From RYN-124 sp046262175 (GTDB lineage Bacteria; Actinomycetota; Actinomycetes; Mycobacteriales; SCTD01): a stretch of DNA of 5,252 nucleotides. The stretch covers positions 1 to 5,252 of the forward strand of contig JBHENF010000019.1 in NCBI GenBank assembly GCA_046262175.1, read 5' to 3'. The notes under the pieces were generated by a model that saw only the letters and a list, made by a program, of their open reading frames with translations, searched no databases and was not told the origin of the DNA. Shown here one piece after another: positions 1 through 4,552 of this stretch. The position numbers were made by a program, and so were the translations under genes. The number at the start of each line of letters is the position of its first letter. Within the stretch, counting starts at the first letter, position 1.

Positions 1-89
1 CTCAGGCCCTGCGACAGGAAGAGCGCGCGGAACTCACGGACGCCCAGAACCTGCCGGTACGTCACCCGCTGCCGCGCGTGCTTGGCCAC
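1..89 (-). CDS. MFS transporter, N-terminal fragment (runs off the left edge)
   Basis: Reading the minus strand from about position 89 to the edge gives a peptide ending VTYRQVLGVREFRALFLSQ. This is the typical cytoplasmic lead-in of actinobacterial major facilitator superfamily transporters: a basic/polar segment, then a YR-x-VL-x-VREFRALF-like motif that enters the first transmembrane helix. Only about 30 residues are inside the window, so substrate and helix count cannot be judged. The start is uncertain. In-frame GTG codons lie at 89 and at 65, and an ATG at 158 overlaps the start of the divergent ACT gene. None has a clear ribosome binding site. I chose 89 as a compromise; 65 fits homologues that begin just before the YR motif. 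The family call rests on recalled similarity of this short motif, not on a full domain. Confidence 0.55.
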   Translation of the reverse strand, partial: MAKHARQRVTYRQVLGVREFRALFLSQGL

Positions 90-156
90 GGCGACAGTGT
101 GGCCGATGTGACGTCTGGTGCGGCGCAGGTCGACCACGTACGGCAGGCTGCAGATC

Positions 157-645
157 ATGAGCACGTACGCGGTGACCGCCGTCGGCCCCGACGCTCCCGG
201 CGAGGTCGCTGCGCTCGCGGAGGCCCTGGAGCGGCTCGGCGCGAACCTCGAGGACGCCTCGATGACCCGACTGCGCGGCCACTTCGCCATGACGCTGATC
301 GCCGCGCTGCCGGCTCCGGCGGACGAGGTGGAGGCGGCGCTGCAGGGTCTGGCGGGGCTGCACGTCAGCGTCTGGCCGGTCGGCGACGACCCGGTGCCGC
401 CGCTCGGCGGGCGCCCGTGGCGGGTCACGCTGCACGGTGCGGACCGGCCCGGGCTCGTTGCCGGCGCGGCCCGCGCCATCGCGGAAGCGGGCGGGAACAT
501 CACCGACCTGTCGTGCCGGCTGATCGGCGACCTGTACGTGATGACGATCGAAGTGGACGTCACGGGGGAGCTCGACCTGGAAGACGTGGGGACGCGGCTG
601 GGCGTGACGGTGCACGCGGAGCCGGTGGACGAGGACGTCCTCTAG
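157..645 (+). CDS. Double ACT-domain protein, GcvR-like (putative amino-acid-sensing regulator)
   Basis: The product is a 162-residue soluble protein made of two tandem ACT domains, at about residues 3-75 and 88-160. Each shows the ACT pattern of a beta strand, a D-x-PG turn (PDAPGEV at 11-17, ADRPGLV at 95-101), a helix, then GAN/GGN and a strand ending in HFAMT or LYVMT. This is the architecture of the glycine cleavage system repressor family (GcvR), in which ACT domains bind small amino acids such as glycine or serine. No DNA-binding domain is present, so any regulation would act through a partner protein. I placed the start at ATG 157; a GTG at 118 is also in frame but would add 13 residues upstream of the first strand. 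The stop codon directly abuts the GTG of the peptide deformylase gene, which implies translational coupling. The domain call is firm; the ligand and target are unknown. Confidence 0.82.
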   Translation: MSTYAVTAVGPDAPGEVAALAEALERLGANLEDASMTRLRGHFAMTLIAALPAPADEVEAALQGLAGLHVSVWPVGDDPVPPLGGRPWRVTLHGADRPGLVAGAARAIAEAGGNITDLSCRLIGDLYVMTIEVDVTGELDLEDVGTRLGVTVHAEPVDEDVL

Positions 646-1146
646 GTGGAGCTCGACGTCCGGCACGCGCCGGACCCGGTGCTGTCGTCGGCGTGCGCGC
701 GGCCGGATCCGCGGGACCCGGCGGTGGTCGAGCTCGCCGACGCGATGGTGGCACTCATGGCGGCGTCCCCCGGCTGTGTGGGCATTGCGGCGCCGCAGGT
801 CGGGCACCCGGTGGCGCTGTTCGTCCTCGACGTGGGCGGTGCGCGCCGGGTGAGCTCGTACGCCGGTCTCGTCGTGCTGTGCGCCCCGGTGCTGCTGTCG
901 GCCGAGGGTCGGGAGGTGCGCCGGGAGGGCTGTCTGTCGGTGCCGGAGCTGACGGGCGATGTGCCGCGCGCGACGGCGGTGACCGTCAGCGGTCTGGTGC
1001 CGGGGACAGGGGAGGAGCGGGTCGTGGTCGCGAACGCCTTCGAGGCGCGGGCGCTGCAGCACGAGCTGGACCACCTGCAGGGGCTGCTGTTCCTGGACCG
1101 CGTGGCCGGGGCGCACGCCCTGTTCCCCCGCAAGCGCTACCTCTAG
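646..1146 (+). CDS. def: Peptide deformylase
   Basis: This 166-residue enzyme removes the formyl group from the N-terminal methionine of new proteins, using a metal ion in the cytoplasm. All three family motifs are present. The first is GIAAPQVG at 46-53, with the catalytic Gln at 51. The second is EGCLSVP at 94-100, with metal ligand Cys96. The third is QHELDHLQG at 138-146, with metal ligands His139 and His143 and catalytic Glu140. Two positions vary from the usual form: the residue three before the second Gly of motif 1 is not the common glycine (PGCVGIAAPQ rather than GVGLAAPQ), and the usual NP before the EGCLS strand reads AP. Both are compatible with activity. The GTG start follows the ACT gene stop with no gap. 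No fmt gene is adjacent, so this may be a second deformylase rather than the main one. Confidence 0.93.
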   Translation: MELDVRHAPDPVLSSACARPDPRDPAVVELADAMVALMAASPGCVGIAAPQVGHPVALFVLDVGGARRVSSYAGLVVLCAPVLLSAEGREVRREGCLSVPELTGDVPRATAVTVSGLVPGTGEERVVVANAFEARALQHELDHLQGLLFLDRVAGAHALFPRKRYL

Positions 1147-1210
1147 CGCCGAGTGGAGCCTTGCGCACCGTCCGGAGGTCCCAGACCCAGCCGTGTCGCT
1201 ACTCTCGGCG
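1147..1210 (+). repeat. 7-bp inverted repeat enclosing a 50-base loop, downstream of def
   Basis: CGCCGAG (1147-1153), starting immediately after the def stop codon, is the exact reverse complement of CTCGGCG (1204-1210), just before the tRNA-like gene. A smaller hairpin, GGTC-CCA-GACC (1177-1187), lies inside. There is no T-run, so it is not a classical terminator. Seven-base complementarity at this distance can arise by chance in GC-rich DNA, so I mark it only as possible structure in the def 3' region. Confidence 0.25.
1200..1205 (+). promoter_or_regulatory. Possible -10 element for the tRNA-like gene
   Basis: TACTCT fits the actinobacterial -10 pattern TAnnnT and lies 10 bases before the predicted mature 5' end at 1216. 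That position would give a very short precursor leader. The -35 region at normal spacing (around 1177-1182, GGTCCC) does not match a consensus. The site also overlaps the right arm of the inverted repeat ending at 1210. Weak candidate. Confidence 0.25.
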
Positions 1211-1215
1211 TGCCA

Positions 1216-1289
1216 GCCCCCGTCGCTCAACGGCAGAAGCCGGGGCCTTAAACGCCCTGCCAGTGTGGGTTCGACTCCCTCCGGGGGCA
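1216..1289 (+). tRNA. tRNA-like gene, class I fold with anticodon UAA (Leu by codon rules; identity uncertain)
   Basis: A 74-base cloverleaf can be drawn with every arm of standard size. The acceptor stem GCCCCCG/CGGGGGC (1216-1222 with 1282-1288) is perfect. The D arm is GCTC with AAGC (1225-1228/1237-1240), with C·A at the loop-closing pair, and the D loop contains GG. The anticodon stem GGGGC/GCCCT (1242-1246/1254-1258) is fully paired with one G·T. The seven-base loop CTTAAAC (1247-1253) places U at 33 and anticodon UAA at 1249-1251. A six-base variable loop is followed by a T arm GTGGG-TTCGACT-CCCTC (1265-1281) with one T·T mismatch. The discriminator is A1289 and CCA is not encoded. UAA reads the Leu codon UUA, but tRNA-Leu should have a long variable arm and this does not. 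The body resembles actinobacterial tRNA-Lys(CUU) genes as I remember them, with a changed anticodon region and one extra A in the D arm. It may be a diverged or decaying copy, or a specialised tRNA. Confidence 0.6.
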
Positions 1290-1323
1290 CAAAGCTCGTT
1301 TGCCGTACGTTGACCAAGGCGTA

Positions 1324-1344
1324 GGGCCGGCGCCCGTTCGGCCC
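1324..1344 (+). terminator. GC hairpin between the tRNA-like gene and the BI-1 gene
   Basis: GGGCCG (1324-1329) pairs with CGGCCC (1339-1344) around a nine-base loop. No T-run follows. It could end the tRNA-like transcript or form a hairpin in the leader of the next gene, whose ribosome binding site begins 7 bases downstream. The sequence does not separate these options. Confidence 0.35.
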
Positions 1345-1351
1345 CACCTCA

Positions 1352-1356
1352 CAGGA
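1352..1356 (+). promoter_or_regulatory. Shine-Dalgarno site of the BI-1 gene
   Basis: AGGAG lies five bases before GTG 1362. It is the clearest ribosome binding site in the window and fixes the start of the following gene. Confidence 0.75.
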
Positions 1357-1361
1357 GCGAC

Positions 1362-2159
1362 GTGCGCAACACCAGCAGCAACCCGGCGCTGACCCGGATC
1401 CCGGCGTTCGCCCAGGCGAACAAGACCGTCGGCTTCAACGCGCGGCCGCAGACGGCCGACCCGATCGAGCAGGCGTACTACGGCCCCACCGCCACCAGCC
1501 GTGACACCGGCCGGATGACCGTGGAGGACGTGACCGTCCGCACCGGCATCATGCTGGCCGTCATCCTCGCCACGGGCGGGCTGACGTGGTTCCTCGACCT
1601 CGAGGCGCTCGCCTTCCCGGCTGCGATCATCGCGCTCGTCATCGGCCTGGTGATCTCGTTCAAGCAGGTCACCAACCCCGCGGCGATCCTCGCTTACGCG
1701 GCGTTCGAGGGCGTCTTCCTCGGCGGCATCAGCAAGCTGTTCGAGGGCTACTACGAGGGCATCGTCGTGCAGGCGATCGTCGGCACCCTCGGCGTCGCCG
1801 CCGCGATGCTGCTCATGTACCGCAGCGGCAAGATCCGCGTCACGCCGAAGTTCACCAAGATGGTGATCGGCGCAACCGCCGGCTACGCCGTGCTGCTGCT
1901 CGTCAACCTCGTCGCGAGCTTCTTCACCAGCGGCGGCCTCGGGCTGTTCAACGGCGGGCTGTTCAGCATCGGCATCAGCGCCTTCGCGATCGGGCTCGCC
2001 AGCCTGAACCTGGTGCTCGACTTCGACTTCATCCAGAAGGGGGCCGAGGCCGGCCTGCCCGAGCGCTACGGCTGGCTCGCGGCGTTCGGCCTCGTCGTCA
2101 CCCTCGTCTGGCTGTACGTCGAGATCCTGCGGCTGCTCAGCTACCTCCGAGAGCGCTAG
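1362..2159 (+). CDS. Bax inhibitor-1/YccA family membrane protein
   Basis: The product is a 265-residue integral membrane protein of the actinobacterial BaxI_1 branch of the BI-1/YccA superfamily. Residues 1-58 are a polar, presumably cytoplasmic tail. Seven hydrophobic segments follow at about 62-79, 83-100, 107-124, 134-152, 166-188, 199-218 and 239-261. The C-terminal signature DFDFIQKGAEAGLPERYGW (about 220-238) before the last helix carries the acidic residues (Asp220, Asp222) that in this superfamily take part in pH-sensitive calcium leak. Families of this type are linked to membrane stress, but the role in actinobacteria is not established. The GTG start is supported by AGGAG five bases upstream. 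The gene stands alone: a tRNA-like gene lies upstream and a strong hairpin follows before a convergent operon. Confidence 0.9.
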   Translation: MRNTSSNPALTRIPAFAQANKTVGFNARPQTADPIEQAYYGPTATSRDTGRMTVEDVTVRTGIMLAVILATGGLTWFLDLEALAFPAAIIALVIGLVISFKQVTNPAAILAYAAFEGVFLGGISKLFEGYYEGIVVQAIVGTLGVAAAMLLMYRSGKIRVTPKFTKMVIGATAGYAVLLLVNLVASFFTSGGLGLFNGGLFSIGISAFAIGLASLNLVLDFDFIQKGAEAGLPERYGWLAAFGLVVTLVWLYVEILRLLSYLRER

Positions 2160-2172
2160 CCCCCTGCACGTC

Positions 2173-2198
2173 CGGCCCGTCCCGCGAGGGGCGGGCCG
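2173..2198 (+). terminator. Intrinsic-type terminator hairpin between convergent genes
   Basis: CGGCCCGTCCC (2173-2183) pairs with GGGGCGGGCCG (2188-2198) over 11 bp with one G·T and a GCGA tetraloop. It starts 13 bases after the BI-1 stop codon. The plus-strand downstream sequence TTCGTCGTT is moderately T-rich, so it best serves the BI-1 gene. It also lies 10 bases beyond the stop of the minus-strand PPOX gene and could act both ways, but the minus-strand tail lacks a T-run. Confidence 0.82.
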
Positions 2199-2208
2199 TT
2201 CGTCGTTC

Positions 2209-2616
2209 TCAGCCCGAGCGGTCCGGTCCCGCGCGCGTCAGGGTCACCTCGAGCAGGCAGCGCTGCTCCGCGACCATCGCCGAGCGGTACTCCTCCCAGT
2301 CGGGGTGCTCACCCGCGACCGCCCGGTAGTAGTCGACGAGCGGCTCGAGCGCGTCCGGCAGCGAGCGGACCTGGACAGTCCCCTCGAGCTGCACCCAGGG
2401 CCCGTAGAAGGCGTCCGGCAGCACGCACAGCCACGCGCGCGGGTCGCGGCGCAGGTTCTTCGTCTTGTACGCCGTCTCCCGGCTGCTGACCACCACCAGG
2501 TCGCCGGCCATCGCCACGTTGACCGGCGACATCTGCGGCGTCCCGTCGCCGCGCATCGTCGTCAGCACCGCACGGCTGTTCGCGCGCACGAACGCGCGCG
2601 CCTCGTCGAGCTCCAC
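2209..2616 (-). CDS. PPOX-class F420-dependent oxidoreductase, Rv1155-like
   Basis: This 135-residue protein has the split beta-barrel of the pyridoxamine-phosphate-oxidase-like superfamily. The segments match the Rv1155-type F420-dependent subfamily: an N-terminal helix and strand with VLTTMRGDGTPQMSPVN (17-33), then the cofactor-binding stretch AYKTKNLRRDPRA (49-61), then the C-terminal YYRAVAGEHPDWEEYRSAMVAE run (96-117). Family members are small cytoplasmic dimers that reduce substrates with F420H2; the substrate here cannot be told. The length is slightly below the roughly 147 residues of Rv1155. The GTG start at 2616 directly abuts the TAG of the upstream M1 peptidase gene, so the two are probably translated from one mRNA. 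Whether F420 or FMN is used is inferred from subfamily resemblance only. Confidence 0.86.
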   Translation of the reverse strand: MELDEARAFVRANSRAVLTTMRGDGTPQMSPVNVAMAGDLVVVSSRETAYKTKNLRRDPRAWLCVLPDAFYGPWVQLEGTVQVRSLPDALEPLVDYYRAVAGEHPDWEEYRSAMVAEQRCLLEVTLTRAGPDRSG

Positions 2617-4038
2617 CTACAGCACCCCTACTCGTGTCAGCTCCCGCATCGCTGCCGGGAGGGCTCTCAACGACGTCGCCAGGTCGGCGGGCGTCGTGAT
2701 CCGGTGCGCGTTCCGCCGGACGTGGCAGCCCAGCGCCCGGTCGAACGCGCGCGCACCCGCAGCCGCGCGCGCCCGCAGCAGCCCCTGCGCCCCCTGGACG
2801 TACACCGACCGGAAGTAGACCGCCTGTCGCGACTCCCAGAACGTCATGGGCTCGCCGGCATGCCCGCGTCCCGCAACCGGGATCGTCCGGCGCAGGTAGG
2901 CCGAGCCGGTGCCGTGGTCCAGCGCCTCCGCGTACGTCGCGAAGGACTCGTCCAGCCACGGGTCGCGCGCCTGGTCGTTGCCGACCAGCCCGTAGAACCA
3001 CTCGTGCGCGACCTCGTGGCTCGCCGTCGGGTTGTCGAGCTGCCCGGTGCCCAGCAGGATCACCCCGGGGTACTCGATGCCGCCGCGGATGTCCGGCAGC
3101 ACCGCGACCGACAGCCGCTCGTACGGGAACGGCCCGAACCGCGCGGCGTGCCGCGACAGCGCGCGCCCGATCTCCGCGGCGGCCGCGGCCGCGCTGTCGA
3201 CCTGTCCGGGCGCCACCCCGGCGAGCACCGTCTTGCCTGAGGCGGTCCCGGTGGCGGTACGGAAGGCGCCGACCGCCACGGCCACGTCCCGCACCGCCCG
3301 CGCGCGGAAGACCGCGGTCGCCCCGTCGTCGGACACGACCGCGCCGGGGGCGACGACGCCGAGCCCGCGGGCACGGCTCACCGCGAGCGAGGTGAGCTCC
3401 ATCTCCTCGCTGGTGGAGGCCTCGGCGAACGCGGAGGTCGCCGGCTCGACGGCCCAGCCGCGACCTCGCTCCCAGGCCAGCAGCGGCAGGCCGCTGCCGA
3501 ACCAGGCGGTCGTCCCGCGGTGCCCGAAGCGGTCGTTCGCGCCGACGGGCAGGGTCAGCCGGAAGCCCGCCTCGATGCGGACTGTCTCGCCGGCGGCGAC
3601 CGCGGCTGGGAGGCGCAGCACGGTCGGTGACGACCGACGTGCGGTCACCGTGGTCCCGTTGATCCGCGTGCTCGTCACGTCGATGCGGCTGCCCGCACTC
3701 GCCGCGCGCGGTGCGGCCGCCCACAGCCGCAGCACGACCTCGCGGATCGGCCGGTCCGGCGTGAAGGCGATCTGCTCGGTCCCGGTGACGACGCCGTCCG
3801 CGACGGTGACGCGGGCGGACAGCCGCGGGCGGAGCGGGTCGGGCTGCGCGTACGAGGTGGGGCAGCCGGCCGGCTCCGGCGCTGCCACCGGCGCGGCGGA
3901 CGGCGCCGCGGAGCCGGCCGCCGGCGACGGTGCCTGGGTGGGGGCCGGGACCGGTGAGGGCGATCCGGCGGCGGTCCGCGCCGGGCTCGACGTGCTGCAG
4001 CCGGCGACCAGCACGAGGACGAGCGGCAGGGTCCGCAC
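2617..4038 (-). CDS. Secreted lipoprotein, M1-family zinc aminopeptidase
   Basis: This 473-residue protein begins with a lipoprotein signal peptide: VRTLPLVLVLVAG, then Cys14 in a VAGC lipobox. A Pro/Ala/Ser-rich tether of about 45 residues (15-58) follows, so the enzyme should sit outside the membrane. An N-terminal beta domain (about 70-260) leads to the M1 catalytic domain. Here GGIEYPG (319-325) replaces the classical GAMEN exopeptidase motif. HEVAHEW (341-347) and Glu364, exactly 18 residues after the second His, form the zinc site. Tyr413 in VYVQGAQGL matches the catalytic Tyr of the Y-x-KGA motif, with Gln in place of Lys. The C-terminal region is short compared with full-length M1 enzymes, which reach 600-900 residues. 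I chose GTG 4038 because it starts the signal peptide; the frame stays open upstream, but that part overlaps the divergent gene and is Arg/Ser-rich shadow. It is co-transcribed with the PPOX gene. Peptide substrates are unknown. Confidence 0.9.
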   Translation of the reverse strand: MRTLPLVLVLVAGCSTSSPARTAAGSPSPVPAPTQAPSPAAGSAAPSAAPVAAPEPAGCPTSYAQPDPLRPRLSARVTVADGVVTGTEQIAFTPDRPIREVVLRLWAAAPRAASAGSRIDVTSTRINGTTVTARRSSPTVLRLPAAVAAGETVRIEAGFRLTLPVGANDRFGHRGTTAWFGSGLPLLAWERGRGWAVEPATSAFAEASTSEEMELTSLAVSRARGLGVVAPGAVVSDDGATAVFRARAVRDVAVAVGAFRTATGTASGKTVLAGVAPGQVDSAAAAAAEIGRALSRHAARFGPFPYERLSVAVLPDIRGGIEYPGVILLGTGQLDNPTASHEVAHEWFYGLVGNDQARDPWLDESFATYAEALDHGTGSAYLRRTIPVAGRGHAGEPMTFWESRQAVYFRSVYVQGAQGLLRARAAAGARAFDRALGCHVRRNAHRITTPADLATSLRALPAAMRELTRVGVL

Positions 4039-4044
4039 CCGCCG

Positions 4045-4050
4045 ACGGTA
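4045..4050 (-). promoter_or_regulatory. -10 element for a leaderless M1 lipoprotein transcript
   Basis: On the minus strand TACCGT fits TAnnnT and ends six bases before GTG 4038. Transcription would therefore start at or within a base of the start codon. A GGAGG lies about 13 bases upstream of the GTG, too far for normal ribosome binding, which favours leaderless translation. The element shares two bases with the -10 of the divergent gene. It was found by pattern only. Confidence 0.5.
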
Positions 4051-4054
4051 GCCT
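4049..4054 (+). promoter_or_regulatory. -10 element for a leaderless transcript of the divergent small gene
   Basis: TAGCCT fits TAnnnT and is followed by six bases and then GTG 4061, placing the expected transcription start at the start codon. No Shine-Dalgarno sequence precedes the GTG. It overlaps the opposite-strand -10 element at 4045-4050. Confidence 0.5.
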
Positions 4055-4060
4055 CCGCGC

Positions 4061-4417
4061 GTGCCCGTGGCAGCCGACCTGCTCGCCCGGGAAGCCCACT
4101 CGCTCGTGGACCGGCTCCGGGTGTGGGCTCCGGCACGCTGGGCCGCAGAGGCTCCGCCGTTCGGCACCCGCGCCGACCTCGTGCACCACCTGGCGCAGGC
4201 GTTCGCGGCCGACGAGACCGACCGGCCACTGCCCCGCCTGGACGCGGACCTGGCCCTGCCCGACCAGCTGGCCGTCACCGCCGACGACCTCGTCCGCAGT
4301 GGGCGCGCGACGGAGGCGCACGTCGGCCACCTGCTCGCGCACCGTCGGGACCTGCTCGGCGAGGACGTGCCGCCCGGGCTGGCGCACCTGCCCGTGCGCT
4401 GCCCGGCGATCTCCTGA
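4061..4417 (+). CDS. Hypothetical protein, small helical, possibly DinB-like
   Basis: This is a 118-residue soluble, mostly helical protein with no signal peptide or membrane segment. I do not recognise the family with confidence. Residues 23-52 (a Trp-x-x-x-Pro... stretch, then FGTRADLVHHLAQAF) resemble the first part of DinB/mycothiol-dependent isomerase-like four-helix proteins, in which a W...P...T-x-x-DLV-x-HL motif carries a metal-ligand His. A later helix pair contains EAHVGHLLAHRRDLLG (85-100). The His residues at 42-43, 87, 90 and 94 could bind metal, but this is speculative. GTG 4061 is favoured by the leaderless -10 six bases upstream and by the 22-base spacing to the divergent lipoprotein gene. 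Codon use is normal for the window and a hairpin begins right after the stop, so it is very likely a real gene. Confidence 0.72.
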   Translation: MPVAADLLAREAHSLVDRLRVWAPARWAAEAPPFGTRADLVHHLAQAFAADETDRPLPRLDADLALPDQLAVTADDLVRSGRATEAHVGHLLAHRRDLLGEDVPPGLAHLPVRCPAIS

Positions 4418-4418
4418 T

Positions 4419-4468
4419 CTCGGAGCTACCGGGACGACGCGCCGGCGAGTCGTCCCCGCGCCTCCGAG
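4419..4468 (+). terminator. Two-tier hairpin right after the hypothetical gene
   Basis: CTCGGAG (4419-4425) pairs with CTCCGAG (4462-4468). Inside, GGGACGAC (4431-4438) pairs with GTCGTCCC (4449-4456), giving 7 bp and 8 bp stems separated by a symmetrical 5x5 internal loop and closed by a 10-base loop. It begins one base after the TGA of the upstream gene. No T-run follows, so it is either a T-less actinobacterial terminator or a 3'-end stabilising structure. Confidence 0.6.
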
Positions 4469-4503
4469 GGCAGAAGATCATCGAGCCGATGCAGCCAGGG
4501 GAC

Positions 4504-4543
4504 GCAGGAAGGGCCGGCCCCTTCGGGAGCCGGCCCTTCCTGC
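4504..4543. terminator. Strong bidirectional terminator with a UUCG loop
   Basis: GCAGGAAGGGCCGGC (4504-4518) is perfectly complementary to GCCGGCCCTTCCTGC (4529-4543) over 15 bp. After a C·A mismatch the tip closes as CC-TTCG-GG, a stable cUUCGg-type tetraloop on the plus strand. It lies between the plus-strand hypothetical gene and the convergent thiolase, ending 9 bases from the thiolase stop codon. Neither side has a long T-run, but the stem is the strongest in the window and should stop transcription from both directions. Confidence 0.85.
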
Positions 4544-4552
4544 TGCTGCGTA

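Noticed and set aside
118..156. Extended start of the ACT protein at GTG 118
   Set aside because: The extra 13 residues (basic, no ACT strand) precede the natural domain start, and ATG 157 gives a compact first ACT domain. No ribosome binding site clearly supports either start, so this is a preference rather than proof.
135..169. Direct repeat of CACGTACG at 135-142 and 162-169 near the divergent MFS/ACT starts
   Set aside because: The second copy is inside the ACT coding sequence and the octamer is short and GC-typical; it is not enough to call an operator.
78..1313. A 411-codon plus-strand open frame overlapping ACT and def in another frame
   Set aside because: The Gly/Arg/Ala-rich low-complexity translation is a frame shadow of the two real genes and also runs through the tRNA-like gene.
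1310..1315. TTGACC as a -35 box for the BI-1 gene
   Set aside because: No TAnnnT-like -10 lies at 16-19 bases downstream; the region there is a GC hairpin.
34..1347. A 437-codon open frame on the minus strand across the ACT, def and tRNA-like region
   Set aside because: It is antisense to two genes with clear domain motifs, is Arg/His/Pro-rich without any recognisable domain, and arises from the high GC third-position bias.
4039..4278. Upstream extension of the M1 lipoprotein frame by 80 codons
   Set aside because: The extension is Arg/Ser-rich, lies inside the divergent gene, and would bury the lipoprotein signal peptide that begins at GTG 4038.
2309..4387. A 692-codon minus-strand open frame through the M1 and PPOX genes
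   Set aside because: It is out of frame with the real M1 zinc-site and PPOX motifs and is Arg-rich with no domain; it is a shadow.
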